Positions 1-9,683 of a DNA stretch of 40,533 bases are shown here, in pieces. Positions within the stretch are counted from its first letter, which is position 1; each line of letters begins with the position of its first letter. Source of the stretch: Rhodocyclaceae bacterium UBA2346 (lineage in GTDB: Bacteria; Pseudomonadota; Gammaproteobacteria; Burkholderiales; Rhodocyclaceae); assembly GCA_002344625.1 (NCBI GenBank), contig DDUE01000083.1, positions 1 through 40,533 on the forward strand, in the 5' to 3' direction. Both the position numbers and the translations under genes were made by a program. The notes beneath the pieces were generated by a model, which did no database searches, was not told where the DNA came from, and saw nothing but the letters and a program-made list of their open reading frames with translations.

Positions 1-402
1 CGGATCGAGCAGGAAGGTGTATTCACGCAATACGCGCCCCGCGGCCCAGTTGAGCTCGACCACCAGATCGAGGAAAGGGTCGCGCACCGGCTTGTCGCTG
101 CTCACCTTCACGAAGGCACGATCGCCACGGCGCTCGATGTTCAGCCGCACATCGCTGATGACCGGCGACATCGTGAAGTTCGCCTGCCTGAACGCTTCGA
201 CGCCCGCCACCCGGGCAGTCAGCGACTGCAATTCCTGCGGCGTCGCCTTGACTTCGATCTCGGCCCGCAGCGGCTGCCCGAGTCCACTGAAAACATTGAC
301 GGCACCAAGTCCGGCCGCACCCGCCCCGAACGGAAGGGCGGCGATCGCGGTTGCAATAAGGGTGGCCTTGAATGTTTTTTTCATAGCGTTCTTCAATGTC
401 AT
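1..402 (-). CDS. fimV: FimV N-terminal part (open at window start)
   Basis: Only the N-terminus is inside the window and the frame stays open to base 1. It encodes a Lys-rich start, a hydrophobic Ala-rich signal segment ending near GAGAAG, then the periplasmic core VFSGLGQPLRAEIEVKATP and a beta-rich region up to REYTFLLDP. The 'SGLGQPLRAEIE' signature is typical of FimV, a large inner-membrane, peptidoglycan-associated protein that helps assemble type IV pili and polar structures. Two in-frame ATG starts exist. I chose the one at 402 because AAGGG sits six bases upstream; the ATG at 384 (MKKTFKAT) is the alternative and has a weaker ribosome site. It lies downstream of asd on the same strand, the usual betaproteobacterial order. 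The family usually continues for several hundred residues, with LysM and TPR-like parts that cannot be seen here. Confidence 0.85.
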   Translation of the reverse strand, partial: MTLKNAMKKTFKATLIATAIAALPFGAGAAGLGAVNVFSGLGQPLRAEIEVKATPQELQSLTARVAGVEAFRQANFTMSPVISDVRLNIERRGDRAFVKVSSDKPVRDPFLDLVVELNWAAGRVLREYTFLLDP

Positions 403-575
403 CGCGGACCCTTGGCGGGCGGCCGACTTCGTGGAACAAGATGCCCCGGCGCCAAATTCCTCGTCCGGAGGTCCTAACAATCTAGCATTTTCTTCAATGT
501 GTTGCAGCAATTCTTTATTTCATAAGGGAATAATGCCTGCTCCACGCGCTGCAACTCTGGCAGACCGACATGACA

Positions 576-593
576 AGGGCGCCGAAGCGCCCT
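576..593 (-). terminator. Hairpin after asd with UUCG loop
   Basis: A perfect 7-bp stem (AGGGCGC/GCGCCCT) closes a four-base loop that reads UUCG on the minus-strand transcript, a very stable tetraloop. It begins 12 bases after the asd stop codon. No long T tract follows, so termination would be partial or Rho-assisted. It may instead protect the 3' end of the leu-asd mRNA and separate it from fimV. Confidence 0.45.
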
Positions 594-604
594 GCATGAA
601 CTCC

Positions 605-1738
605 TCAATGTGCGAGCAGGATTCTGAGCATGCGGCGAAGTGGTTCGGCCGCCCCCCACAACAACTGGTCCCCCACCGTGAAGGCGCCCAGATACTCCGG
701 CCCCATCGCGAGTTTGTGCAGACGCCCGACCGGGATCGCCAGCGTACCGGTCACCGCGGCCGGCGTGAGCTCACGTTCGGTGATCTCGCGCTCGTTCGGC
801 ACCACCTTCACCCACTCGTTGGCCCCGGCGATGATGCCGTTGATGTCGCCTAACGGCACGTCGCGCTTCAACTTTATGGTCAAGCCCTGCGAATGGCAAC
901 GCATCGCGCCTATGCGCACGCACAGACCATCGATCGGAATGCTCCCGGCACTGCGGAACGCCGGGTTGCCGAGAATCTTGTTGCACTCGGCGCCACCTTT
1001 CCACTCCTCCTTCGACTGACCGTGTTCGACCGGAACATCGATCCACGGAATCAGACTGCCGGCCAGCGCGGTACCACGGAAGTTCTTCACCGGAAAATCG
1101 GACGAACGCATCGTCTCCGCGACCTTGCGATCGATGTCGAGAATCGCCGAGGCCGGATCGGCCAATTCGGCCTTCACCGCGTCGTGCAGTGCCCCCATCT
1201 GCGACAACAGCTCGCGCATGTTCTGGGCCCCGGCCCCCGAGGCCGCCTGATAAGTCATTGCCGAGACCCATTCGACCAGTCCGGCACGGAACAGACCGCC
1301 GAGCCCCATCAACATTAGCGAAACGGTGCAGTTGCCGCCGACCCAGTTGCGCCCGCCCTTTGCGAGCGCGGCCTTGATCACGTCGAGGTTGACCGGATCG
1401 AGAATGATCACCGCGTCGTCGGACATGCGCAAAGCACTCGCCGCATCGATCCAGTGGCCGTTCCAGCCCGCGGCACGCAGTTGCGGATAGACCGCCTTGG
1501 TGTAATCGCCGCCCTGGCAGGTGATGACGATGTCGCAGGCCTTGAGCGCCGCCACATCGTCGGCACGCTGCAGCGCCGCGCCCGACGTCTTGCCGCCGAA
1601 TGCCGGAGCGGCAGCGCCGGCGTTCGAAGTCGAGAAATAGACCGGCTCGATGTGATCGAAATCACCCTCTTCCGCCATTCGCTGCATCAGCACCGAACCG
1701 ACCATGCCACGCCAACCGACCAGACCTACCTTTGTCAT
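605..1738 (-). CDS. asd: Aspartate-semialdehyde dehydrogenase
   Basis: Asd reduces beta-aspartyl phosphate to aspartate semialdehyde with NADPH, the branch point for lysine, diaminopimelate, threonine and methionine. The 377-residue product has the N-terminal NADP fold ([18 protein letters not shown], residues 4-21) and the catalytic cysteine C137 within [15 protein letters not shown]. It also has the substrate-binding stretch around [10 protein letters not shown] and the C-terminal [29 protein letters not shown]. Length and motifs match the gammaproteobacterial/betaproteobacterial Asd subfamily (about 370 residues). The ATG is preceded by AGGAAG. It follows leuB by 27 bases and probably shares its transcript; fimV lies downstream. 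Confidence 0.97.
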   Translation of the reverse strand: MTKVGLVGWRGMVGSVLMQRMAEEGDFDHIEPVYFSTSNAGAAAPAFGGKTSGAALQRADDVAALKACDIVITCQGGDYTKAVYPQLRAAGWNGHWIDAASALRMSDDAVIILDPVNLDVIKAALAKGGRNWVGGNCTVSLMLMGLGGLFRAGLVEWVSAMTYQAASGAGAQNMRELLSQMGALHDAVKAELADPASAILDIDRKVAETMRSSDFPVKNFRGTALAGSLIPWIDVPVEHGQSKEEWKGGAECNKILGNPAFRSAGSIPIDGLCVRIGAMRCHSQGLTIKLKRDVPLGDINGIIAGANEWVKVVPNEREITERELTPAAVTGTLAIPVGRLHKLAMGPEYLGAFTVGDQLLWGAAEPLRRMLRILLAH

Positions 1739-1765
1739 TTTCGTCTTCCTGTTCTCTATTGCGTC

Positions 1766-2818
1766 TCAGAGCGCCGCGCGCACCGCGTCGCCCATTTCAC
1801 GGGTACCGACCCGGGTCGTACCCGGCTCGTGGATGTCGCCGGTCCGCAGGCCCTGCGCCAGCACCGTCTTGACCGCACGCTCGACCTTCGCCGCAGCCTC
1901 TTCCTGATTGAAGGTGTAGCGCAGCATCATCGCCGCAGACAGAATCGTCGCCAGCGGATTGGCCACGCCCTTGCCGGCAATGTCGGGCGCCGAACCATGC
2001 GAAGGCTCGAACAAGCCCTTGCCGTTCTCGTCGAGCGAGGCCGACGGCAGCATGCCGATCGAACCGGTGAGCATGGACGCCTCATCCGACAGGATGTCGC
2101 CGAACATGTTGCCGGTCACCATGACGTCGAACTGTTTGGGCGCACGCACCAACTGCATGGCGGCGTTGTCGACCAGCATGTGGCTGAGCTCGACATCCGG
2201 ATACTCGGGCGCGAGCTCGGTCATGACGTCGCGCCACAACTGGGTGGTTTCCAGCACGTTCATCTTGTCCACCGAACACAGTCGCCGGTTGCGCTTTCTG
2301 GCCGCCTCGAACGCGACCCGCCCGATCCGGCGAATCTCACTTTCAGTGTAGTGCATGGTATTGAAGCCGTAACGTTCGCCGTCGCGCACCTCGATTCCGC
2401 GCGGCTGGCCGAAGTAGATGTCGCCGGTGAGCTCGCGCACGATCAGGATGTCGAGCCCGGCAACCACTTCGGGCTTGAGCGACGATGCGTTCGCGAGTTC
2501 CGGATAGAGGATCGCCGGACGCAGATTGGCAAACAGACCGAGCTCCTTGCGGATGCCGAGCAGGCCACGCTCGGGCCGCTGCTCGCGTGGCAGCGCATCC
2601 CACTGCGGCCCGCCGACGGCACCAAGCAGCACCGCATCGGCGGCACGGGCAAGCCGGGACGTGGCTTGCGGATACGGCTCGCCGGTCGCGTCGACCGCGC
2701 CACCGCCGAGCAGGGCTGTCTCCATTTCGAAGCCCAGCCCGAGCGCTTCCAGCACCTTGACCGCTTCGGCCATGATTTCGGGCCCGATGCCGTCCCCCGG
2801 CAGTACGCAAATCTTCAT
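1766..2818 (-). CDS. leuB: 3-isopropylmalate dehydrogenase
   Basis: LeuB catalyses the NAD-dependent oxidative decarboxylation of 3-isopropylmalate to 2-oxoisocaproate, the third step of leucine synthesis. The 350-residue protein starts [20 protein letters not shown]. It has the substrate arginines in GLFANLRPA and [12 protein letters not shown], the metal-binding aspartates near [20 protein letters not shown], and the NAD-binding [19 protein letters not shown]. The ATG has GAGGA about eight bases upstream. It lies 33 bases downstream of leuD and 27 bases upstream of asd, fitting a leuC-lipoprotein-leuD-leuB-asd operon. Confidence 0.97.
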   Translation of the reverse strand: MKICVLPGDGIGPEIMAEAVKVLEALGLGFEMETALLGGGAVDATGEPYPQATSRLARAADAVLLGAVGGPQWDALPREQRPERGLLGIRKELGLFANLRPAILYPELANASSLKPEVVAGLDILIVRELTGDIYFGQPRGIEVRDGERYGFNTMHYTESEIRRIGRVAFEAARKRNRRLCSVDKMNVLETTQLWRDVMTELAPEYPDVELSHMLVDNAAMQLVRAPKQFDVMVTGNMFGDILSDEASMLTGSIGMLPSASLDENGKGLFEPSHGSAPDIAGKGVANPLATILSAAMMLRYTFNQEEAAAKVERAVKTVLAQGLRTGDIHEPGTTRVGTREMGDAVRAAL

Positions 2819-2851
2819 TGACGCTTCCTCGAAAGTTCTCCGGCCATGGGC

Positions 2852-3490
2852 TCAGGAAAAGAAATAGGGATGTTCGATGCGGCGCCTGGCCTCGAAGGCG
2901 CGGATCTCGTCGGCATGGCGCAGGGTGAGACCGATGTCGTCCCAGCCGTTGAGCAGGCACTCCTTGCGGAACGCGTCGACTTCGAAACCGAGCACCTCGC
3001 CGCCCGGCCGGGTGATGGTCTGCGCGGCGAGGTCGATCACCAGCCGGTAACCCTCGGTCGCCTCGCACTCGGCAAACAAGGTGTCGACCACCGCCGCCGG
3101 CTGTACGATCGGCAGCAAACCGTTCTTGAACGAGTTGTTGAAGAAGATGTCGGCAAAGCTCGGCCCGATCAAAGCTTGCAAGCCGTAGTCCGCCAGCGCC
3201 CACGGAGCGTGCTCACGCGAACTGCCGCAGCCGAAATTGTCGCGCGTGAGCAGAATCCGCGCGCCCTTGTAGCGCGGCGCGTTCAGCACGAAATCAGGAT
3301 TGACCGGACGGGCACTGCAGTCCTGGCCCGGCTCGCCCTGATCGAGATAGCGCCACTCGTCGAACAAGTTGGGACCGAAGCCGCTGCGCTTGATCGACTT
3401 CAGGAATTGCTTGGGGATGATCGCATCGGTGTCGACATTGGCGCGGTCGAGCGGCACCGCGAGCCCATCGACGATCTTGACGGGTTCCAT
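2852..3490 (-). CDS. leuD: 3-isopropylmalate dehydratase small subunit
   Basis: LeuD is the swivelling small subunit that, with LeuC, isomerises 2-isopropylmalate to 3-isopropylmalate. The 212-residue product carries the family signatures [20 protein letters not shown] near the N-terminus, [18 protein letters not shown] in the centre, and the [13 protein letters not shown] segment. Its ATG overlaps the stop codon of the upstream lipoprotein gene by one base (TAATG), so translation of the two is probably coupled. It forms part of the leu operon. Confidence 0.96.
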   Translation of the reverse strand: MEPVKIVDGLAVPLDRANVDTDAIIPKQFLKSIKRSGFGPNLFDEWRYLDQGEPGQDCSARPVNPDFVLNAPRYKGARILLTRDNFGCGSSREHAPWALADYGLQALIGPSFADIFFNNSFKNGLLPIVQPAAVVDTLFAECEATEGYRLVIDLAAQTITRPGGEVLGFEVDAFRKECLLNGWDDIGLTLRHADEIRAFEARRRIEHPYFFS

Positions 3491-3621
3491 TATTTCGTCG
3501 ACCTCTGGATGGCCTCGCCACCCTTTTCGATATCCTTGCCCAGCCCATGAACCGTATTGCAGCCGGCCCCGAATACGACCACCGCTGCGGCCGCAATAAA
3601 CGTCAGCATGGTTTTCTTCAT
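3490..3621 (-). CDS. Entericidin-like small lipoprotein
   Basis: This 43-residue protein starts [20 protein letters not shown], followed by Cys21, giving a lipoprotein signal peptide with a GAG-C lipobox. The mature part, [19 protein letters not shown], matches the entericidin A/B pattern (CNT-x-x-G-x-G-x-DI-x-x-x-G) of tiny cell-envelope lipoproteins. GGGAG lies seven bases before the ATG. It starts 22 bases after leuC, and its stop overlaps the leuD start (TAATG), so it is embedded in the leucine operon. In E. coli the entericidins form an antidote/toxin pair linked to stationary-phase lysis; only one member is present here. Its role in leucine metabolism, if any, is unknown. Confidence 0.85.
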   Translation of the reverse strand: MKKTMLTFIAAAAVVVFGAGCNTVHGLGKDIEKGGEAIQRSTK

Positions 3622-3643
3622 GCCTATCTCCCGTTCCGGGCGC

Positions 3644-5059
3644 TCACGCGCCCTGCATAGTCCGTACATCGGTGAACCGACCCGTCACCGCCGCCGCAGC
3701 GGCCATGGCCGGGCTCACGAGATGGGTTCGGCCACCCGCGCCCTGGCGACCTTCGAAATTGCGGTTGGAGGTCGAGGCGCAATGCTCGCCCGGCTCGAGC
3801 CGGTCGGCGTTCATCGCGAGACACATCGAACAGCCCGGCTCACGCCATTCGAATCCGGCCGCAATGAAGATCTCGTGCAACCCTTCCGCTTCCGCCTGGC
3901 GCTTGACCAAACCGGAACCGGGCACCACCAGCACGCGCTTAACGCTACCGGCCTTGGTGCGCCCTTTTGCGACCGCGGCCGCCTCGCGCAAGTCCTCGAT
4001 ACGGGAGTTGGTACACGAGCCGATGAACACCTGGTCGACCGGAATATCGCCGATCGGCGTATTGGGGGCCAGCCCCATGTATTTCAAGGCCCGCTCGATT
4101 CCCTCGCGCTTCACCGGATCGGAAACCTCGGCCGGATCGGGCACTCGCGCACCGACCGGCACGACCATCTCGGGCGAGGTGCCCCAGGTGACTTGCGGCT
4201 CGATCTGGCTGGCATCGAGCCGAACCACCTTGTCGAACCGCGCCCCGTCGTCGGAGTGCAGCGTACGCCAATACGTGACGGCACGATCCCAGTCGGCGCC
4301 GGCCGGGGCGAACGGCAAGCCGCGCAGGTAATCTATCGTGGTGTCGTCCACCGCGACCATGCCGGCACGCGCGCCGGCCTCGATCGCCATGTTGCAGACG
4401 GTCATGCGGCCTTCCATCGACAGCCCGCGAATGGCCGAACCACCGAACTCGATCGCGTAGCCGTTGCCACCCGCCGTGCCGATCCGGCCGATGATCGCCA
4501 GCACGACGTCCTTGGCGGTGACGCCGGCCGGCAAGGCACCGTCGACCTGCACGAGCAGGGTTCTGGATTTCTTCTGCAGCAAGCATTGGGTGGCAAGCAC
4601 ATGTTCGACCTCGGACGTGCCGATGCCGTGCGCCAGACAGGCGAACGCGCCATGCGTGGACGTATGCGAATCGCCGCACACGACCGTCATCCCCGGCAGG
4701 GTCGCGCCGTTCTCCGGCCCGATGACGTGCACGATGCCCTGGCGCTCATCCTTGAACGGGAAATAGGCCAGTGCGCCAACCTCGCGAATGTTGGCATCGA
4801 GGGTCTCCACCTGCTGGCGCGAAACCGGATCGAGGATGCCACGGTCCCAATGATCGGTCGGGGTATTGTGGTCGGCGGTGGCGACGATGGAGTGCACCCG
4901 CCACGGCGCCCGCCCGGCCAGCTTCAGGCCCTCGAAAGCCTGCGGGCTCGTGACTTCGTGCACCAGGTGGCGATCGATGTAGATCAGCGCCGTGCCATCC
5001 GGCTCCTCGCGCACAAGGTGGCTGGACCAGAGCTTTTCGTACAGGGTTTTGGGTTCCAT
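3644..5059 (-). CDS. leuC: 3-isopropylmalate dehydratase large subunit
   Basis: LeuC carries the [4Fe-4S] cluster of isopropylmalate isomerase (leucine pathway). From the chosen ATG the protein has 471 residues, the usual family length. It starts [19 protein letters not shown] and shows [36 protein letters not shown] (Cys349) and [10 protein letters not shown] (Cys410 and Cys413), the three cluster ligands. A TTG eight codons upstream (5083) would extend it, but neither start has a strong ribosome site; homology favours the ATG. It is the first gene of the leu operon. An AATAAT-like -10 lies upstream near 5090, but no good -35 was found. Confidence 0.96.
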   Translation of the reverse strand: MEPKTLYEKLWSSHLVREEPDGTALIYIDRHLVHEVTSPQAFEGLKLAGRAPWRVHSIVATADHNTPTDHWDRGILDPVSRQQVETLDANIREVGALAYFPFKDERQGIVHVIGPENGATLPGMTVVCGDSHTSTHGAFACLAHGIGTSEVEHVLATQCLLQKKSRTLLVQVDGALPAGVTAKDVVLAIIGRIGTAGGNGYAIEFGGSAIRGLSMEGRMTVCNMAIEAGARAGMVAVDDTTIDYLRGLPFAPAGADWDRAVTYWRTLHSDDGARFDKVVRLDASQIEPQVTWGTSPEMVVPVGARVPDPAEVSDPVKREGIERALKYMGLAPNTPIGDIPVDQVFIGSCTNSRIEDLREAAAVAKGRTKAGSVKRVLVVPGSGLVKRQAEAEGLHEIFIAAGFEWREPGCSMCLAMNADRLEPGEHCASTSNRNFEGRQGAGGRTHLVSPAMAAAAAVTGRFTDVRTMQGA

Positions 5060-5157
5060 CCGCAAGCATCCGCTACAAAACAAAGGGATCGATTATTTCA
5101 CAGCGTCGGGCGTGTGAATAGTTGCCGGGACAGCCCACGACCCACGACGGTGCGTGT

Positions 5158-6303
5158 TCATTCGCCCCGCCAACCGTGCAGCAACCACAAGAGGCCGGCG
5201 AACGCGAAGCCCGATGCGATCGTGAAGGTCCACGCCGGCCCGACCACATCCCAGACCAGACCCGACAACAAGCCCCCCAGCATCCCGCCCGCCCCGAACG
5301 AAATACTGCCGTAGAGCGCCTGCCCGCGCGACTGCAGGTGGCCCTCGAACCACTGGTTGATCAACGCGATCGCGGCCGCGTGGTAGGCCCCGAAAGTGAG
5401 CCCGTGCAAGAGCTGCGCACCACTCAGGAGCGCGACACTGTCGATGCCCCAGCCGATCACGACGAAACGTACCGACGCAGCCACGAACGACGCGATCAGG
5501 AGGGTGCGCAACGTCCAGCGCCGGGTCAGGCGCGGCATCGACAAGAACACCGCGATCTCGGCCAGCACCCCCAGCGTCCACATCCAGCCGACCATGCTCT
5601 TGCCGTAGCCATGACCGACGAGATGGATCGGGAAGAAGAAGTACAGCGCCCCATGCGCCGCCGACATGAAGAAGCATGCGCCCAGCAGCGCCTTGACTCG
5701 CGGCTGCGAGACGGTGGCCCACAGCCCCCCCACTGCCTGTTTGGGTTCCGGCCGGCCCGCGTCGGGCAGGACGAAGACGCACACGATGATCCCGCCGAGC
5801 ACACCCGCCGTCATCCACAGCAGTGCCTCCATCGGCATGAAATCGAGCGCATGGCCGACGCTCAGCACCGTCGCGATGAAGCCGATCGACCCCCACACCC
5901 GGATCCGTCCGTAGCGATGCGCCTGAGCCCCGAGGTGATTGAAGGTGACGCTCTCGACCAGCGGCAGGGCCGCGCTCCAGAAGAAAGCCATCAATGCCAT
6001 CGCGACGAACAGGCCTTCGAAACGCGTGGTCACGAAGAACAGCGAAAAACCCGCGAGGCTCGCCAGCGCCGACAGACGGATGATCGGAATCCGCACGCCC
6101 ATGCGCTCGGCAAGCCAACCCCACAGATTCGGCGCCAACAGCCGCATGACCTGCATCAGCGACATCAGCACCGCGATCTCGGCGGCCGAGAAATCCAGCG
6201 ACTGCAGATACAGCGAGAGATAGGTGGCCAGCAGGCCGGCGCACCCGAAATAGAAGAAGTAATACGCGGACAGGCGCCAGTACGGCAGCACGGCGTGCGC
6301 CAT
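5158..6303 (-). CDS. MFS transporter, phenylpropionate-permease-like
   Basis: This is a 381-residue integral membrane protein with about 12 hydrophobic segments. It starts MAHAVLPYWRLSAYYFFYFG, contains the loop motif LWGWLAERMGVRIPIIR after the second helix, and has a central break around PDAGRPEPKQAVGG. This layout resembles the HcaT/LacY-like subgroup (3-phenylpropionic acid transporter type) of the major facilitator superfamily. Longer upstream in-frame starts would run into aroC, so the ATG 20 bases after the aroC stop was chosen. Co-transcription with aroC is likely. The substrate cannot be deduced; an aromatic or small organic acid is only a guess. Confidence 0.85.
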   Translation of the reverse strand: MAHAVLPYWRLSAYYFFYFGCAGLLATYLSLYLQSLDFSAAEIAVLMSLMQVMRLLAPNLWGWLAERMGVRIPIIRLSALASLAGFSLFFVTTRFEGLFVAMALMAFFWSAALPLVESVTFNHLGAQAHRYGRIRVWGSIGFIATVLSVGHALDFMPMEALLWMTAGVLGGIIVCVFVLPDAGRPEPKQAVGGLWATVSQPRVKALLGACFFMSAAHGALYFFFPIHLVGHGYGKSMVGWMWTLGVLAEIAVFLSMPRLTRRWTLRTLLIASFVAASVRFVVIGWGIDSVALLSGAQLLHGLTFGAYHAAAIALINQWFEGHLQSRGQALYGSISFGAGGMLGGLLSGLVWDVVGPAWTFTIASGFAFAGLLWLLHGWRGE

Positions 6304-6323
6304 CCCCGGCCCGGGCCCCGCGA

Positions 6324-7472
6324 TCAGGCGTCGCTGCCGGAATCCGGTGGAGACGGGGGTACCTGCATGCCGCCAGGCGCCAGCCCGGCGATGCGCGGCG
6401 TCGTGGTGACGACATCGCCACATTGGGCACGCTGACGCAGCGCATGATCGATCAGCACCAGCGCAAGCATGGCTTCGGCAATCGGCGTGGCCCGAATGCC
6501 GACGCACGGATCGTGGCGACCATGGGTATTGACGATGACCGGATTGCCGGCCTTGTCGATCGAGCGCCGATCGAGCCGAATGCTGGAAGTCGGCTTGATC
6601 GCGATCGACACGCGCACGTCCTGCCCGGTGGAGATCCCGCCCAACACCCCGCCCGAATTGTTGGAGAGAAAGCCCTCGGGCGTCATTTCATCGGAATGCT
6701 CGGTGCCGAGCTGGGCCACGGAAGCAAATCCGGCGCCGATCTCGACCGCCTTGACGGCATTGATGCCCATCATCGCATATGCGATGTCGGCATCGAGACG
6801 GTCGTAGACCGGTTCCCCCCACCCGACCGGCACCCCGGTGGCAACCACATCGATGCGCGCCCCGATGGAATCCCCCGCCTTGCGCAATTCGTCCATGTAA
6901 GCCTCGAGTTGCGGCACCAGGCTGGAATTGGGCGCGAAGAAAGGGTTGCGATCGACCTCGGACCAGTCTTCGAACGGCACGGCGATCGGCCCGAGCTGGG
7001 CCATGAATCCGCGAATCACGATGCCATGGCGGTTCTTGAGCCATTTCTTCGCGATCGCGCCGGCCGCCACCCGCACCGCGGTCTCTCGTGCCGACGAGCG
7101 CCCTCCGCCGCGCGGATCGCGCACGCCATATTTTTGCCAGTACGGGTAATCAGCATGGCCGGGACGAAAGGTTTCGGCAATGTTGCCGTAGTCGCGCGAG
7201 CGCTGATCCTGGTTACGAATCAGCAGGCCGATCGGCGTGCCGGTGGTCACGCCTTCATAGACGCCCGAGAGAATCTCGACCTCGTCCGGCTCGCGCCGCT
7301 GGGTGACATGGCGCGAAGTGCCCGGTTTGCGTCGATCGAGCTCGACCTGGATGTCGGCTTCGGAGAGGGGCAAACCAGGGGGGCAGCCATCGACGACGCA
7401 ACCGATTGCGGGGCCGTGCGATTCGCCGAATGATGAAACGCAGAAAAGCTTTCCTAAGGTATTGCCGGACAT
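6324..7472 (-). CDS. aroC: Chorismate synthase
   Basis: AroC converts 5-enolpyruvylshikimate-3-phosphate to chorismate using reduced FMN, the last common step of aromatic amino acid synthesis. The 382-residue product begins [20 protein letters not shown]. It has the signature [12 protein letters not shown], the [20 protein letters not shown] segment, [19 protein letters not shown], and [20 protein letters not shown] near the C-terminus. A TTG six codons upstream is possible, but the ATG matches family starts. It lies 115 bases after ilvN and has its own candidate promoter. The downstream MFS gene follows after 20 bases. Confidence 0.97.
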   Translation of the reverse strand: MSGNTLGKLFCVSSFGESHGPAIGCVVDGCPPGLPLSEADIQVELDRRKPGTSRHVTQRREPDEVEILSGVYEGVTTGTPIGLLIRNQDQRSRDYGNIAETFRPGHADYPYWQKYGVRDPRGGGRSSARETAVRVAAGAIAKKWLKNRHGIVIRGFMAQLGPIAVPFEDWSEVDRNPFFAPNSSLVPQLEAYMDELRKAGDSIGARIDVVATGVPVGWGEPVYDRLDADIAYAMMGINAVKAVEIGAGFASVAQLGTEHSDEMTPEGFLSNNSGGVLGGISTGQDVRVSIAIKPTSSIRLDRRSIDKAGNPVIVNTHGRHDPCVGIRATPIAEAMLALVLIDHALRQRAQCGDVVTTTPRIAGLAPGGMQVPPSPPDSGSDA

Positions 7473-7511
7473 GGAAAAGACTCGCCACAACGGAGGAGGA
7501 TCGGGGGCCGC

Positions 7512-7520
7512 AGTTTAGCA
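7512..7520 (-). promoter_or_regulatory. Candidate extended -10 for aroC
   Basis: On the minus strand the sequence TGCTAAACT forms an extended -10 element (TGn plus TAAACT) 40 bases upstream of the aroC ATG. No convincing -35 hexamer was found at normal spacing. This suggests aroC can be transcribed separately from ilvBN. Confidence 0.35.
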
Positions 7521-7587
7521 CACGGCCCCAATCGGCCGCCGAACGCTGCCGGCCGGCCGTTTCAGTCGAGAAACCCCGACACAGGGC

Positions 7588-7902
7588 TCAGTGGAAAAAA
7601 CGCTCCAGCCGTTCGAACACTTCATGCTCCGCGCCATGACGACGCACCGCCAGCACGTCGACGAGCTTCTCGAGCTGGAGCACCATCTGCTCGAGGCGCT
7701 GATCCTCGAACACCAGCAGCCAGATACGGCTGCGGGACTGGTCGGCCATCGGCATGCACAGAATGCCTTCGACGTTGAAGGCCCGGCGCGCAAACAGGTT
7801 GCAGATATGACTCATCACCCCCGGGTGGTTGTTCACGTGCAGCTCGAGCACGACCTTGGAGAAACCCGTTTGCTGAAGGGGTTCGGCAACTTGTTCAATC
7901 AT
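7588..7902 (-). CDS. ilvN: Acetolactate synthase I small (regulatory) subunit
   Basis: A 104-residue, single-ACT-domain protein: VVLELHVNNHPGVMSHICNL, FARRAFNVEGILCMP, then IWLLVFEDQRLEQMVLQLEKL. This short form corresponds to E. coli IlvN (about 96 residues), not to the longer IlvH (about 160 residues) that accompanies IlvI. It would bind valine and activate or inhibit the catalytic IlvB subunit. Its ATG lies two bases after the ilvB stop codon, so the two genes are translationally linked. Many longer upstream starts in this frame overlap ilvB and were rejected. Confidence 0.93.
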   Translation of the reverse strand: MIEQVAEPLQQTGFSKVVLELHVNNHPGVMSHICNLFARRAFNVEGILCMPMADQSRSRIWLLVFEDQRLEQMVLQLEKLVDVLAVRRHGAEHEVFERLERFFH

Positions 7903-7904
7903 GT

Positions 7905-9572
7905 TCAGCCTCCGATCATTTCGGTGTTGGCGGCGCCCGGCGGCACCATGGGATAGACGAAGTGCGCCCGGTCGATCGAAGCATGAATCAGGCACGGCCC
8001 CGGTGTCGCGAGCGCCTGGGCGAGCATCGCGCGCGGGTTCTCGGCGGCATCGAGATCGACTGCGGCGATTCCGAAACCTTCGGCGATCTTCATGAAATCG
8101 GGTGAGCCACGGTACTTCGACGCGAAAACCCGCTTGCCGTAAAACAGGTTCTGCTGCTGATACACGAGTCCCAACGAATTGTTGTTCATCAGCACGATCT
8201 TGACGTTGAGCCCCTCCTCGGCGAGCGTCGCGAATTCCTGGATGTTCATCATCAGGCTGCCGTCGCCCGAGAAACACACCACGGTGCGCTCGGGCGCGGC
8301 AAGCGCTGCGCCGATCGCGGCCGGCATGCCGAAACCCATCGTGCCGAGCCCCCCCGAGGTCAGCCACTGGCGGGCGCGACGGAACGGATAGGCCTGCGCC
8401 ACCCACATCTGGTGCTGACCGACATCGGTCGTGATGATCGCGTCGTCGTCGAGCGCCGCCGCCACCGCGTGCACCAGGCCGTAATGCGAACGCGGATCCT
8501 CGCTCCCCTCCATCTGCAGCGGAAAGCGCGTCTTCTGGCTTTGCACATGCGACAGCCAGCGTTTGCGCAACATCACCTTGACCCGCGGCAGCAAGGCCTC
8601 GAGCACGGCCGACACGTCGCCGTTGATCGCCACGTGCACCGTCTTGATCTTGTTGAGTTCGGACGGATCGAGATCGATGTGGATGATCTTGGCGTTGGGG
8701 CAGAACTGCGCCGCCTTGCCGATTGCGCGGTCGTCGAAGCGCGCGCCGACGCAGATCAGGAGATCGGCCTCTTCGAGCACGTAGTTGGTATAGCGGGCCG
8801 CATGCATGCCGAGCATGCCGATCGAAAGCGGGTGGTCCATCGGCATCGCGCCGAGCGCCATCAGCGTCATCGTGGTGGGCAGGCCCGCTTGTTCGGCCAG
8901 CGTGACTGCCGCCTGGGCCGCGCCTGAATGGATCACGCCGCCGCCCAGATACAGCACCGGCTGCTCGGCTTCATTGATCATCCGCGCCGCCGTCTCGATC
9001 GCATCGAGATCGAGCGCCGGCAGCGGGTCCGCGACGGCCGGGGGCGGAAAATCGGCGATCGATATTTTCTGGTTCTGCACGTCCTTGGGCACATCCACCA
9101 GCACCGGGCCGGGGCGCCCGGACATCGCAATCCGGAACGCCGCCGGAATAACCTCGAGCAACTCCTCGGCCGACCGGACCAGGAAGTTGTGCTTGGTGAT
9201 CGGCACCGTCACGCCGTAGATATCAACTTCCTGAAACGCGTCGGTACCGATCATCGACAAGGGCACCTGACCGGTAATCGCAACCAGCGGGATCGAATCG
9301 AGCGCCGCATCGGCAATCGCCGTCACCAAGTTGGTGGCGCCGGGGCCGCTCGATGCGAAACAGACTTCGGGACGTCCCGAGACCCGCGCCATGCCCTGCG
9401 CCATGAAACCGGCACCCTGCTCGTGGCGGGCCAGCACATGATGAATGCATTCACTGCTCGACAATGCGTCGTACAGCGGCAGAATGGCACCACCCGGGAT
9501 GCCGGCGATGGTTCGCACGCCCTGTCGCTCAAGCAGCCGCACGATGAGTTCGGCACCGGTCATTTGCATCAT
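7905..9572 (-). CDS. ilvB: Acetolactate synthase I large (catalytic) subunit
   Basis: This thiamine-diphosphate enzyme condenses two pyruvates, or pyruvate with 2-oxobutyrate, in the first common step of valine, leucine and isoleucine synthesis. The 555-residue product has the N-terminal pyrimidine-binding domain with the catalytic-glutamate motif LARHEQGAGFMAQGMARVSG. A central FAD/regulatory domain follows, and then the diphosphate-binding motif GDGSLMMNIQEFATLAEEG with MNNNSLGLVYQQQNLF. It resembles E. coli IlvB much more than IlvI, for example at SMIGTDAFQEVDIYG and VPITKHNFLVR. AGGAGA six bases before the first ATG fixes the start. It is preceded by a leader peptide and terminator. Confidence 0.96.
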   Translation of the reverse strand: MMQMTGAELIVRLLERQGVRTIAGIPGGAILPLYDALSSSECIHHVLARHEQGAGFMAQGMARVSGRPEVCFASSGPGATNLVTAIADAALDSIPLVAITGQVPLSMIGTDAFQEVDIYGVTVPITKHNFLVRSAEELLEVIPAAFRIAMSGRPGPVLVDVPKDVQNQKISIADFPPPAVADPLPALDLDAIETAARMINEAEQPVLYLGGGVIHSGAAQAAVTLAEQAGLPTTMTLMALGAMPMDHPLSIGMLGMHAARYTNYVLEEADLLICVGARFDDRAIGKAAQFCPNAKIIHIDLDPSELNKIKTVHVAINGDVSAVLEALLPRVKVMLRKRWLSHVQSQKTRFPLQMEGSEDPRSHYGLVHAVAAALDDDAIITTDVGQHQMWVAQAYPFRRARQWLTSGGLGTMGFGMPAAIGAALAAPERTVVCFSGDGSLMMNIQEFATLAEEGLNVKIVLMNNNSLGLVYQQQNLFYGKRVFASKYRGSPDFMKIAEGFGIAAVDLDAAENPRAMLAQALATPGPCLIHASIDRAHFVYPMVPPGAANTEMIGG

Positions 9573-9612
9573 TTCAAATCTCCTGAAGGTACTGGGGCGC
9601 TAAAGCCGGCGT

Positions 9613-9654
9613 CCAAAACGAAAACCCCCGCCGGGCTTTCGCGCCGGCGGGGGT
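9613..9654 (-). terminator. Attenuator terminator before ilvB
   Basis: An 11-bp perfect GC-rich stem (arms 9644-9654 and 9624-9634; ACCCCCGCCGG on the transcript) with a nine-base loop is followed on the minus strand by TTTCGTTTTGG. It lies between the leader-peptide stop codon (9684) and the ilvB ribosome site. This is the position expected for a Rho-independent attenuator that stops transcription when the leader is translated without stalling. Confidence 0.88.
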
Positions 9655-9683
9655 CTGGAAGCTTTTGCTGTCTTTCCGTTCCC

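Noticed and set aside
1454..2821. 455-codon open frame on plus, antisense to asd and leuB
   Set aside because: Arg/His-rich translation without recognisable domains; both strands are explained by strongly recognised minus-strand enzymes. High GC content produces such frames.
5060..5157. Search for a leucine leader peptide before leuC
   Set aside because: No short Leu-rich frame or terminator hairpin was found in the 98-base gap or close to it.
3557..5314. 585-codon open frame on plus opposite leuC
   Set aside because: Shadow of leuC; no motif and unlikely composition.
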